This document shows, piece by piece, positions 6,803 through 14,812 of a stretch of DNA of 34,310 bases (positions are counted from its first letter, which is position 1; each line of letters opens with the position of its first letter). Under the pieces are notes generated by a model. It was given only the letters and a program-made list of their open reading frames with translations, was not told where the DNA came from and searched no databases. Origin of the DNA: Chloroflexota bacterium (GTDB taxonomy: Bacteria > Chloroflexota > Dehalococcoidia > JACVQG01); contig JACQTY010000163.1 in assembly GCA_016210545.1 (NCBI GenBank), positions 1 to 34,310 of the forward strand, written 5' to 3'. The position numbers and the translations under genes were made by a program.

Positions 6803-7687
6803 ATGAGAGTCGGCGCGTTCGAACTTGGCGATCCCTTGCCGGAGTTGCGGGAGCCTCACGCCCTGGCCACCCTGCGTCCCTGGGTGGACGTGGGTGGTGT
6901 GGGCAATCTGGCCCTGGATGTGCTGGAGCAACACCTGGGCGCCAAGCCTCTGGGGCATCTAGCGCGTCCCGGCAATTTTCTGGACTTCACCCGGTACCGG
7001 CCCACCATCTACACCCAGGAGGGGCAACGCCAAATAGCGGTACCCAACTCCTTTGTAAGGTACAGCCAGCAGGCGGAGGGAAGGGACTTCGTGTTCCTGC
7101 ACTTGCTGGAGCCGCATGCCTTCGGCGAGGACTACGTGGACTCGGTGCTGGGGGTGCTGGAGAAACTCGGGGTCAAGAGATATAGCCTGGTCGGGGCAAT
7201 GTACGACATGGTACCGCACACGCGGCCGTTGCGGATTTCAGGTTCGGCGGTTGGCGTCCAGGCTGAGCAGGACATGAAGAAAGTGGATGTGAAGCCGAGC
7301 ACCTATCAAGGTCCGACCACCATCATGGCTCTGATATCTAACGAAGCGGTCAGCCGCCAAATGGAGACAATGAGTCTTGTCGTTCGCCTGCCTCAGTATG
7401 TGCCTCTGGACGAGGACCACGGCGGCGAGTTGTGCCTGCTCAGGACGATCTGCACCATCTACGGTCTCACTCTGGACCTGGGGGAGATCGAGCAAAAGGC
7501 CAACAAGCAGATGACAGAGGTCAACCGGGCAGTGGAGCACAACCCCCAACTCAAAGAGATGGTCAACCAGTTGGAGAAGTATTACGAATACTCATTGCAG
7601 CAAGAGAGCGCCGAGAAGAGCGGCACGCTATCGCCAGAGGTAGAAAAGTTCCTCAAGGACATCAGCAAACGCTTCGGCGCGAACTGA
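6803..7687 (+). CDS. PAC2 (proteasome assembly chaperone-like) family protein
   Basis: The 294-residue soluble protein resembles the bacterial/archaeal PAC2 family (formerly DUF75). Supporting segments are the early WVDVGGVGNLALDVLEQHLG, the central VLEKLGVKRYSLVGAMYDMVPHTRP, and a C-terminal charged helix (about residues 225-294) that may form a coiled coil. Related proteins are named after proteasome assembly chaperones, but their role in bacteria without a proteasome is undefined. No proteasome gene is nearby. It appears to be transcribed alone from a promoter that leaves no leader. The family call is fairly sure; the function is not known. Confidence 0.75.
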   Translation: MRVGAFELGDPLPELREPHALATLRPWVDVGGVGNLALDVLEQHLGAKPLGHLARPGNFLDFTRYRPTIYTQEGQRQIAVPNSFVRYSQQAEGRDFVFLHLLEPHAFGEDYVDSVLGVLEKLGVKRYSLVGAMYDMVPHTRPLRISGSAVGVQAEQDMKKVDVKPSTYQGPTTIMALISNEAVSRQMETMSLVVRLPQYVPLDEDHGGELCLLRTICTIYGLTLDLGEIEQKANKQMTEVNRAVEHNPQLKEMVNQLEKYYEYSLQQESAEKSGTLSPEVEKFLKDISKRFGAN

Positions 7688-7887
7688 CATTTGTCCGCGC
7701 CCGTGTCGGTCCACGTCCCCGTCTAGGCGAGTCCGCGCAGTCATCGAAGTCCTGCCATCCGCGCGTCTCAGACTGGCCTATGTATATCGCCTGCTGTTTT
7801 GATTGCAAACTGGAATTAGTTACGGACATGCGCCTGTTCATACAACAAAGAACAAGGGCCTCTTCAGCGTTCTCGTAAGGAGGGAGC

Positions 7888-8679
7888 GTGAGCTTTAAGG
7901 AAATCCTTTACTCGGTTGAAGACGGTGTAGCCACGATAATGCTCAACCGGCCTCAAAGGCTGAATGCCTTCACCATGCCGATGGGCGGCGAAACACGGGA
8001 GGCCATCCTTCAGGCCAAAGACGATCCCCAGGTCAAGGTCGTGGTGCTAACGGGGGCAGGCCGCGCCTTCTCCGCCGGGGCCGCCGTCAAAGACCTGCTG
8101 GAGTCGAGGAAGTACTTCGCCCGCGGAGAGAAGTCGGAGCTTCTGCCGAGTGTCATCAACATCACTGGCATTGTGAAGAACATGGGCAAGCCTTTCATAA
8201 CCGCGATCAACGGGCCTTGCGTCGGGGCTGGAATGGAACTGGCCAGCATGAGCGACCTGCGCATAGCCTCGGACCGGGCCAAGTTCGGAATGGCCTTTGT
8301 CAGGATGGGGATGATCCCCGCCGGCGGCGGGCTGTATTCCCTGCCGCGGATAGTGGGGCTGGCCAAGGCCCTGGAACTGGTGTGGACGGGGAAGATCATC
8401 GATGCCCAGGAGGCCTTGAGGATCGGCTATGTCAACCAGGTGGTCCCCCACGATGAGCTGATACCGGCCACTCGAGAGCTAGCCCTCCAGCTTGCCAGGG
8501 GACCATCCCTGGCCATAGGCATGATGAAAGGGCTGGCCCAGCGCTGCCTGGACTTCACCTGGGCGGAGGCCATGCCTGTTTACGAGGAAGCCCTGCTAAA
8601 GATCGGCGCCAGCGAGGACGCCTACGAGGGGCCAAAGGCCTTTCTGGAGAAGCGGGAGCCGCTGTTCAAGGGGAAGTGA
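7888..8679 (+). CDS. Enoyl-CoA hydratase/isomerase (crotonase) family protein
   Basis: The 263-residue protein has the crotonase fold signatures: the oxyanion-hole segment FSAGAAVKDL, INGPCVGAGMELASMSDLRIA, and the IPAGGG turn. Glu117 in GMELA matches the first catalytic Glu of classical hydratases. The second Glu, normally in FGxPE, is replaced by Phe137 in FGMAFVRMG. That pattern is more usual in isomerases or other crotonases than in plain 2-enoyl-CoA hydratases. The start is GTG at 7888 with a strong GGAGG site. The reaction is probably on an acyl-CoA in fatty- or aromatic-acid degradation. The next gene is convergent and encodes a CoA-transferase. Confidence 0.88.
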   Translation: MSFKEILYSVEDGVATIMLNRPQRLNAFTMPMGGETREAILQAKDDPQVKVVVLTGAGRAFSAGAAVKDLLESRKYFARGEKSELLPSVINITGIVKNMGKPFITAINGPCVGAGMELASMSDLRIASDRAKFGMAFVRMGMIPAGGGLYSLPRIVGLAKALELVWTGKIIDAQEALRIGYVNQVVPHDELIPATRELALQLARGPSLAIGMMKGLAQRCLDFTWAEAMPVYEEALLKIGASEDAYEGPKAFLEKREPLFKGK

Positions 8680-8797
8680 GAGCCACCGCTGGCCACGGCC
8701 TGCACGGCGACACGACGGGTTCTCGCGACACGCTTTGAACGGCCAGCACGAGCTGAGCAACGACTTGCCGCCGCGCCAGTCTTAGCACCCGACCGTT

Positions 8798-10024
8798 TCA
8801 CCACACCACCCTGTCCTTCTCCAAATTAGCGATTTCCCACGGCGATAGGCCGAGAAGCTCGTTCAGCACGTAGGAGTTGTGCTCTCCGAAAAGAGGGGCG
8901 CCGGCATTCACCGTAGCAGGCGTCTCGGATAGCTTCCAGGGGGGCGCCTGCACTACTTGCCGTCCTAAAGTTTTGTGGTATGTGGCTTGCCATGCCCCTC
9001 TCTCCTGCAGGTGCTGGTCCTCGTACAGTTGCTTCCCCGTCATGGATGGGAAGGCCGCGACTCCCGCCCTCTGAAGTAGCAACATGCCCTCATAGGGCGT
9101 CCTCTGGCAAGTCCATGCCCCGATCAACCGGTCCAGTTCCACCTCGTTCTGCCGCCGGAGGGTGGAATCCGCAAACCGCTTTTCCTTCGCCCAGTCAGGA
9201 TCGCCCATCGCTTTCAGCAGGGCTTCCCATTCCTGGCCGGTGGTTACTGACAGGCTGAGCCACTGGTCGTCGCCGCGGCAACGGTAGCAGTTATGGGGCG
9301 CCCATAACTCGTCCCCGTTGCCCATACGCGCGGGGCTTCGGCCGTCTTGCGAGTCCAGGAAAACGTCCCCGCAGAGGGCTGCATTGACCTCCGTCGAGGA
9401 GAGGTCGATGTGCTGGCCTTCGCCGGTGGCCTGGCGATGGTGCAGCGCCGACAGGATGGCAAAGGCCGCGGTAGCGGCGCTGAACAGGTCCACCTCGCCT
9501 CTTATCTCAGCGGGGGCGCCGTCGGGGTAGCCGGTGATATGGGCCAGGCCGCTGAGCGCGGCGAAGTTGGAGGCATAGCCGGAATATTCGCGGAGAGGGC
9601 CGGTGGCCCCCAGGGCCGACGATGAGAGGTATATGATGTCGGGCTTTATCGCCCTTAGCCTCGTGTAGTCCAGGCCAAGTCTCTCCATAGCCCCGGGGCG
9701 CATGTTCTCTGCCACCACGTCGCTGACCCGGACAAGTCTCCTGGCCAGCTCCACACCCTGCGGACGAGCCAGGTTCAGGCTCAGGCTGAGTTTGTTCAGA
9801 TTGACCTGGTTGAAAACAGGGGACTGGTCCAACCCTTCAAAACGCTGGCTGGTGGTCAGGGAGTTGAGCCGCGTGATGTCGATGCGTTGCCGGCTCTCGA
9901 TCTTGATTACCTCGGCGCCGAGGAGGGCGAGGATGGTGGTGGCGTGTGCACCGGCCCAGGCCCAGCAGAAATCGGCTATGCGTATGCCTGCCAGGGGGCC
10001 GGGGGACGAAGCAAGGGAATTCAT
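8798..10024 (-). CDS. Class III CoA-transferase (CaiB/BaiF/Frc family)
   Basis: The 408-residue enzyme of the CaiB/BaiF family moves CoA between carboxylic acids. It has the family start GPLAGIRIADFCWAWAGAHAT, then LGAEVIKIE, the NLNKLSLSLNL segment, and an acidic residue, Asp179 in GEVDLFSAATA, at the position of the catalytic aspartate that forms the acyl-enzyme anhydride. The HHRQATGEGQHIDLS segment is also typical. Donor and acceptor acids cannot be told. The ATG at 10024 lies seven bases from a TATAAT box, so the mRNA is probably leaderless. It is convergent with the crotonase gene; both could act in the same acyl-CoA pathway, but that is inferred from proximity. Confidence 0.92.
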   Translation of the reverse strand: MNSLASSPGPLAGIRIADFCWAWAGAHATTILALLGAEVIKIESRQRIDITRLNSLTTSQRFEGLDQSPVFNQVNLNKLSLSLNLARPQGVELARRLVRVSDVVAENMRPGAMERLGLDYTRLRAIKPDIIYLSSSALGATGPLREYSGYASNFAALSGLAHITGYPDGAPAEIRGEVDLFSAATAAFAILSALHHRQATGEGQHIDLSSTEVNAALCGDVFLDSQDGRSPARMGNGDELWAPHNCYRCRGDDQWLSLSVTTGQEWEALLKAMGDPDWAKEKRFADSTLRRQNEVELDRLIGAWTCQRTPYEGMLLLQRAGVAAFPSMTGKQLYEDQHLQERGAWQATYHKTLGRQVVQAPPWKLSETPATVNAGAPLFGEHNSYVLNELLGLSPWEIANLEKDRVVW

Positions 10025-10030
10025 CGCCCC

Positions 10031-10039
10031 ATTATACCA
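10031..10039 (-). promoter_or_regulatory. Extended -10 promoter of the CoA-transferase gene (leaderless)
   Basis: On the minus strand TGGTATAAT is an extended -10 element (TGnTATAAT). Six bases separate it from the ATG at 10024, so transcription should start on the initiator codon itself. No good -35 box is visible at 16-18 bp, which an extended -10 can tolerate. Confidence 0.65.
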
Positions 10040-10191
10040 ACATTTGACGCGTTGCTGGAAGGCAGAACAGTTCGGCGGGCAACTCCAACGGTAATCCGTG
10101 GATTCGTTGGAGACGGGCCACCCTTACCCCACTCACTCAGTGCCTGGGCTAAAGCCCCTGTCTTGGGGAGGTGAGTCTCCCGATGATGGTC

Positions 10192-10428
10192 ATTAACTAA
10201 TACAAACGCATCAGACTCAGATGCATTACCGCAGAAGAAATGTGCCTCGTCATTGCGAGCTCTTCGGCGTCGCTCAGGGTGAACGGCGTGAGGCGGTCTC
10301 ATGACCTCGTGGCTGACCTCTGCATTCCGGAGTGGAGATTGCTTCGTCGTCCCGACCCGTCGTCCCGACTTGTCGGGATCGCAAAGACGAGCCATTCATC
10401 CCCACCTTTTGCGTTTGTATTAGCTAAT
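10192..10428. mobile_element. MITE-like element with 19-bp terminal inverted repeats
   Basis: ATTAACTAATACAAACGCA (10192-10210) and TGCGTTTGTATTAGCTAAT (10410-10428) are reverse complements at 18 of 19 positions and bound 237 bp with no supportable gene. Nested inside are a second pair of inverted ends (10245-10259 and 10377-10391, 13 of 15 matching) and a GGAGATTGCTTCGTC word (10334-10348) that recurs at 33914. It looks like a small non-autonomous element into which another repeat has inserted. I saw no clear target-site duplication and no transposase. Confidence 0.55.
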
Positions 10429-10546
10429 GGGACAAGCGAAGGGGTAACCCATCACAGCGTGGCAAATAGGCAACATGCCGAGTTGCGATCGGTGGGTCTC
10501 GTTCGGGATTTGGAATTTGGGATTTGTGGGGTCTTGTTCCTGCGGT

Positions 10547-10575
10547 TTGCCCTCCCCCATGAAGGCTAGTATAAT
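10547..10575 (+). promoter_or_regulatory. Promoter of the tlpA-ccdA operon
   Basis: TTGCCC (10547-10552) and TATAAT (10570-10575) are separated by 17 bp. Transcription would start near 10582, about 93 bases before the TTG start of the thioredoxin-like gene. Confidence 0.68.
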
Positions 10576-10674
10576 CGATATGGGTTGTTGCGAGGCGCTG
10601 CCATTCAGCGGCCTTGCTGAATTGCCGCCCGCCGCCGAGGGCTTGCCGGTGGGCCGACGCCCCTGGAGGGTAAC

Positions 10675-11208
10675 TTGTCTACCCGTAATATCCTGATCAT
10701 AAGCGTGGTTGTCCCTGTAGTAGCCTTTCTGGCCCTTCTCGGCATAGGCCTGACCAGGCAAGAGCCGCGGACCGGCGCCAGCGGCGCCGCCGTTGTGACC
10801 AAACCAGCTTCCGATTTCGCTCTCCCCCTGTTCGGTGGTGGGGAGATCAGCCTGTCCAGCCTCAAGGGCAAGCCGGTGGTGATAAACTTCTGGGCTTCTT
10901 GGTGCGTCCCCTGCCGCGACGAGTCTCCCATTTTGGAGAGGACCTGGCGTAAATATAAGGACAGGGGCGTAACCTTTATTGGAGTGGATATCCAGGACAA
11001 GGAGTCCGATGCCCTGGCCTACTTGAAAGAGTTCGGCATTACCTTTCCCAATGGCCCCGACAAGTCGGGCAAGATCACGATCGACTACGGGGTTTCCGGC
11101 ATTCCGGTTACCTTCTTCGTCAACCGCGACGGGCAGATTGTCAGCCGCTGGGTGGGGGCCATAGGCGAGAGGCTCCTGACGGCGCGCATTGAGGAATTGC
11201 TGAAGTGA
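10675..11208 (+). CDS. TlpA-like membrane-anchored thiol-disulfide oxidoreductase
   Basis: The 177-residue protein has one N-terminal membrane segment (about 5-26) followed by an extracytoplasmic thioredoxin domain of the TlpA/ResA type. The active site is WASWCVPC, with Cys77 and Cys80, and a cis-Pro region GVSGIPVTFFV follows. Such proteins reduce disulfides outside the membrane, often on apocytochrome c. The start is TTG at 10675 with GGAGG five bases upstream. Its stop overlaps the CcdA start as GTGA, and CcdA is the expected electron donor. No cytochrome c gene is in the window, so the target protein is unknown. Confidence 0.9.
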   Translation: MSTRNILIISVVVPVVAFLALLGIGLTRQEPRTGASGAAVVTKPASDFALPLFGGGEISLSSLKGKPVVINFWASWCVPCRDESPILERTWRKYKDRGVTFIGVDIQDKESDALAYLKEFGITFPNGPDKSGKITIDYGVSGIPVTFFVNRDGQIVSRWVGAIGERLLTARIEELLK

Positions 11209-11939
11209 CCGATCTAGTCCCCGCGGTGGGAGCGGGGTTTGCGTTTCTGGCAGGGCTGATCTCCTTCATCTCCCCCTGTTGTCTTCCCCTCGTCCCGGGG
11301 TACCTTTCGTACATCTCCGGGGCGTCCATGGACCAGTTGGAGAAGCCGACTCGATCGCAGTTCTTCCACGTGCTGCTGTCCACGGCCCTCTTTGTACTCG
11401 GCTTTACCCTGGTCTTTGTCAGCCTGGGAACATCAGCCTCGCTGTTCGGTTCCCTGCTGGAGGGCTACCGGCAGCAGGTGACCCAGATATCGGGTGGCGT
11501 CATGATATTCATGGGCATAGTGATAATGGGCGTGATACCGATACCCTTCCTGGAGCGGGAGTTCCGGATGCACCCCGAGACTCGGGGCATGGGGATGCTG
11601 GGTGGGGTACCGCTGGGAATGGCATTCGCTCTGGGGTGGCTCCCGTGTATCGGACCGGTACTGGCATCCATACTATTCTTCGCCAGCACTACTGAAACAG
11701 TACTCCAGGGCACCATGCTGTTGTTTCTCTACTCGCTCGGGATAGGCCTGGGGTTTATTCTTACCGGGATCTTCTTCGGACGGGCGGTGGGGGCGCTGCG
11801 GTGGGTGCAACGGCGCCGGCGGATATTCAACTATGTAGGTGGGGGAGTTCTCGTAGCCATGGGGCTGCTTTTCATCAGCAACCGATTCTTCTTCCTCAGC
11901 CTGGCAATGCAGAAGTTGTACTACCAGCTCTTCTATTGA
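11205..11939 (+). CDS. ccdA: CcdA-type cytochrome c biogenesis / thiol-redox membrane protein
   Basis: This is a 244-residue polytopic membrane protein with about six hydrophobic segments. It has the two Cys motifs of the CcdA/DsbD-beta family, SPCCLPLVPGYLSYISG (Cys25, Cys26) and GWLPCIGPVL (Cys148). CcdA carries reducing equivalents from cytosolic thioredoxin across the membrane to extracytoplasmic partners such as TlpA or ResA. The GTG start at 11205 overlaps the TlpA-like gene by four bases, so the two are translationally coupled. The length fits short CcdA proteins, not full DsbD. Confidence 0.92.
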   Translation: MTDLVPAVGAGFAFLAGLISFISPCCLPLVPGYLSYISGASMDQLEKPTRSQFFHVLLSTALFVLGFTLVFVSLGTSASLFGSLLEGYRQQVTQISGGVMIFMGIVIMGVIPIPFLEREFRMHPETRGMGMLGGVPLGMAFALGWLPCIGPVLASILFFASTTETVLQGTMLLFLYSLGIGLGFILTGIFFGRAVGALRWVQRRRRIFNYVGGGVLVAMGLLFISNRFFFLSLAMQKLYYQLFY

Positions 11940-12102
11940 ATTCTCATGGGCCCAGCATGCTGCGCCCCGGCCACCAACCGCCCTCCTCCTCGCAGTCCAA
12001 TCTTCACCGCTCCGCGAGCGAGAGTCCGTTTCGGACAGGCTGTAGGCCGTTCGTCCCAACTTGTCGGGACTCAGGGTGGGGGTGGGCAGACAGGGGTACA
12101 GA

Positions 12103-12125
12103 AAGGGCGGGTCTCAGACCCGCCC
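12103..12125. terminator. Hairpin between convergent genes
   Basis: AGGGCGGGTCT-C-AGACCCGCCCT is a perfect 11-bp stem between ccdA (plus, ends 11939) and the histidine kinase gene (minus, ends 12151). The position suits a shared terminator, but there is no T-run on either side. It may simply be a member of the palindromic repeat families of this genome. Confidence 0.35.
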
Positions 12126-12150
12126 TACGAGACGATACGCCGCCAGGTCA

Positions 12151-13533
12151 CTACTCGCTCCCGACGCTGTCCTCCGCCCTCAACTGCGTCGCCTTCGGCA
12201 GCGGTATCTCGGCGCAAACACGTGTCCCCGCCCCCGGCGCCGACTCCACCGTCAGCTTGCCGCCCAGCAAGCGGGCGCGCTCCCGCATCCCGCTGAGACC
12301 GTTGGATGACCGCACCCCCCCTTCGGAAAAGCCGTTGCCGCGATCAGAGACCTCCACGCATACCGCCTCGTTGTGGTTCCAGATACAGACCGTCGCCCGC
12401 CTCACCCCCGCATGCCGGGCCACATTGGTCAGCGCCTCCTGCACGATGCGGTAGATAGCCGTGCTTATATCCGCCGGGAGATAGGGCAGTTGATCACGCT
12501 GGAAGTCCACCTGGACCTGCGTTTGCTTGGCGAAGCGTTCAAAATGCATGAGCAGAGTGGGCACCAGCCCCAGGTCGTCCAGGGTGCTGGGACGCAACTG
12601 GAATGACATATGGCGCACCTGGTCGATCAACTCGGCCGCCACTGTCTGGGCCTCGCCGATAAGGTGCAGGCAAGTGTCGGGAGAGCGGCTCGCCCTGTCC
12701 AGCAGCATCCTTATGCCGGTCAGCAGTTGGCCCGTCTGGTCGTGCAACTCCCGGGCGATGGAGCGGCGCTCCTCTTCCTGCACCTCCACCAGCCGCCGGG
12801 TAAGGTGCCGCCGTTCCTCCTCCGCACGCTTGCGCTCGGTCACGTCCCGCAGCGTGACCAGATAGACTGGCTCGCCTTCCCACTCGGTCGCTGCCGCCCG
12901 CACCTCGGCCCATGCCCTTTCCCCGTTCCCCGTTACAATATCCAATTCAATTGGATTGCGGGCGCCTATCGGCACACCGAATAGCCCCGGCGCCCCTGTC
13001 CCCTGGCGCCCGAACAGGGCCTCGGCTGCCGGGTTCATGAAGAGGGTCTTTCCTTGCTTGTCCAGGATGACCATTCCGTCCGCGTTGTTGGTGACGACGT
13101 TGCGCAGGCTGCGCTCCGAGGACCTGAGTCGGTCCTCGGCCAGCCGCCGTTGCCGGCGGTTCTCGGCGTCCCGCAGCTCTCTTTCGATCACGGGCACAAG
13201 ACGTCGCAGGTTGTCCTTGGGCACGAAGTCACTGGCCCCTGCCTTCATGGCAGACACAGCGACCTCTTCGCCGATCTTCCCCGACACCAGTATGAACGGG
13301 ACGTCCAGCCCCTTCCGCTGCAACACCTTCAACGCTGCCGGTCCGTCGAAGTCCGGCATGTTAAAGTCGGAAACAACGACGTCCCAGTCCCGCTCCAGGG
13401 CAGCAGCCATACTCGCCGCGGTGCATACGCGCTCATGGAGCGGCGCGTAGCCGCCGCGCCGCAGCTCCCTTAGCAGGAGGAGCGCATCATCCTCAGAATC
13501 CTCGACTATCAGAACGCGCAGGGGCGTGCCCAC
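12151..13533 (-). CDS. Hybrid sensor kinase: REC-PAS-HisKA_3-HATPase
   Basis: The 460-residue cytosolic protein has no membrane segment. An N-terminal receiver domain (about 4-120) has Asp56 as phospho-acceptor and Lys106 as the conserved lysine. A PAS domain (about 138-232) and a short coiled coil follow. The dimerisation helix of the NarL-partner type has His264 in ARELHDQTG. The ATP-binding domain has an N-box (ALTNVARHA), DRGNGF, and GLSGMRERARLLGG. HisKA_3 kinases usually pair with DNA-binding NarL-type regulators, but none is nearby. The GTG start at 13533 follows the REC-only gene by nine bases. It probably works in a phosphorelay; the signal is unknown. Confidence 0.9.
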   Translation of the reverse strand: MGTPLRVLIVEDSEDDALLLLRELRRGGYAPLHERVCTAASMAAALERDWDVVVSDFNMPDFDGPAALKVLQRKGLDVPFILVSGKIGEEVAVSAMKAGASDFVPKDNLRRLVPVIERELRDAENRRQRRLAEDRLRSSERSLRNVVTNNADGMVILDKQGKTLFMNPAAEALFGRQGTGAPGLFGVPIGARNPIELDIVTGNGERAWAEVRAAATEWEGEPVYLVTLRDVTERKRAEEERRHLTRRLVEVQEEERRSIARELHDQTGQLLTGIRMLLDRASRSPDTCLHLIGEAQTVAAELIDQVRHMSFQLRPSTLDDLGLVPTLLMHFERFAKQTQVQVDFQRDQLPYLPADISTAIYRIVQEALTNVARHAGVRRATVCIWNHNEAVCVEVSDRGNGFSEGGVRSSNGLSGMRERARLLGGKLTVESAPGAGTRVCAEIPLPKATQLRAEDSVGSE

Positions 13534-13542
13534 TTGCTCCCT

Positions 13543-13986
13543 TCAATTGCCGTTGGGGGCCGACTGGTTCAGTACGAGCCAATACAGGCCGAGCTGTTGC
13601 ACCGCATCCACAAACTCATTGAAACTCACCGGCTTGCGTATATAGCTGTTGGCCCCCAGGTCGTAGCTCGCTACCATATCCTTCTCCTCTTTGGAGGAGG
13701 TCAGGACGACCACGGGTAGACGCCTTGTCCGGGTATCGGCGCGTATTCGCCGCAGCACCTCCAGGCCGTCGACCTTGGGCAACTTGAGATCGAGCAGGAT
13801 CACCTCGGGCAGAACGCTCGTGCCCGGGGCCGAGTAGCGACCGGTGGAAAACAGGTATTCCAGCGCCTCAGCGCCGTCTCGCACCACCACGAGTCGGTTG
13901 AGCACCTTGGCCTTCTTCAAAGCTCGCTCGGTAAGCATCACGTCATCGGCATTGTCTTCTACCAGCAGGATGAGTTTGTCTGCCAC
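13543..13986 (-). CDS. Single-domain response regulator (CheY/Rcp1-like)
   Basis: The 147-residue product is a receiver domain only: acidic pair near 10-11, phospho-acceptor Asp66 in ILLDLKLP, Thr96, and Lys118 in RKP. The VEDNADDVMLTERALKKA start and the insertion around residues 45-58 are typical of Rcp1-type regulators that pair with PAS- or phytochrome-type kinases. With no output domain it must pass phosphate on or act by binding a protein. The start is GTG at 13986. It is the first gene of a two-gene operon with the hybrid kinase downstream. Confidence 0.9.
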   Translation of the reverse strand: MADKLILLVEDNADDVMLTERALKKAKVLNRLVVVRDGAEALEYLFSTGRYSAPGTSVLPEVILLDLKLPKVDGLEVLRRIRADTRTRRLPVVVLTSSKEEKDMVASYDLGANSYIRKPVSFNEFVDAVQQLGLYWLVLNQSAPNGN

Positions 13987-14389
13987 AGTCCCCCGTTCCG
14001 TGCCCCCGTTTATTCCACACTCTTATGCGTCCGGCCCAAGCCTACTCTTGGCCGCCACGCACGACAATGTAAGAATACCATCTCTTAGCGGCCGCATCAA
14101 ACGCCGCCCGCTCTCTCCCATCCACAAAACTTCTCAATAACCCCGCGCGCCTGGGGGCAACGCTTGCTCCAGCATCCACTCATCCGTTCCGCTTGTAATG
14201 CCGCCAGTATATCACCGGCGCAGCGTCAGGGCAATTGACGAATCGCTTCTTGGCAACAACCCGTTCGCTACCCCAGGAATAGACTTAGGATCTGCAACGG
14301 AATAAGTATATCAATTATGGAGTATTCCATGAGCGCCGAGCGGAACTATTAGCCGGGGCATGAAATAGATTACATCAAGTCCCCCTCTC

Positions 14390-14463
14390 TCTAACTCTCC
14401 CCCTCGAAGGGGGGAGAGGAAGTCCCCTTTCCCTTGACGGGAGAGGGTTAGGGTGAGGGTGAG
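14390..14463. repeat. Composite palindromic repeat in the regulator-nuoA intergenic region
   Basis: The stretch contains a CTCTCCCC/GGGGAGAG hairpin and outer pyrimidine- and purine-rich arms, roughly CCCTCTCTCTAACTCTCCC against GGGAGAGGGTTAGGGTGAGGG. It is a low-complexity inverted repeat with no coding signal. The 826-bp gap 13987-14812 also holds hairpins at 14578-14593 (TCCCGAC-AG-GTCGGGA) and 14617-14638 (GGGCCCCGAT-AA-ATCGGGGCCC). I see no credible gene in it. Confidence 0.55.
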
Positions 14464-14756
14464 TTCGGTAGCCCAGAAAACGCAACCAGCATTGCGCTTG
14501 GGTAATAATTGACGTCTCCACTGGACTCAATATGATACAGTTATTTCATGCCCAGCCCTTAGAGCCATGGCGAGGCATCCCGACAGGTCGGGACCGTGCC
14601 CGATTGTCCGGAAGTAGGGCCCCGATAAATCGGGGCCCCTGCGGACGGCGTTTCACCGGGGCATGGCCGCGCGGCGGAGTCCGATGCCTGTTCGGATACG
14701 GGGCGGGGCGACCTCCGGGCGTTTGTGAATATTCCCCCAATGGGTCTAGTCGGCCC

Positions 14757-14785
14757 TTGTCAACCCCCTGACGGGGTGCTATAAT
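14757..14785 (+). promoter_or_regulatory. Promoter of the nuo operon with palindromic spacer
   Basis: TTGTCA (14757-14762) and TATAAT (14780-14785) are 17 bp apart, close to consensus, 28 bp before the nuoA start codon. The spacer contains the inverted repeat ACCCC-CTGAC-GGGGT (14763-14777), a possible operator that a repressor could occupy between the two promoter boxes. Confidence 0.78.
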
Positions 14786-14812
14786 TTCCCCTGGTACGTT
14801 CAGGAGGCATAC

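Noticed and set aside
7688-7887. Possible tRNA or small RNA in the gap before the crotonase gene
   Set aside because: No cloverleaf, anticodon arm or T-loop consensus could be found by eye. The stretch holds only the ribosome-binding site near its end and no gene I can support.
14532-14771. 79-residue plus-strand frame before nuoA
   Set aside because: It is built from palindromic repeats (14578-14593 and 14617-14638), runs through the nuo -35 box, and has no family resemblance.
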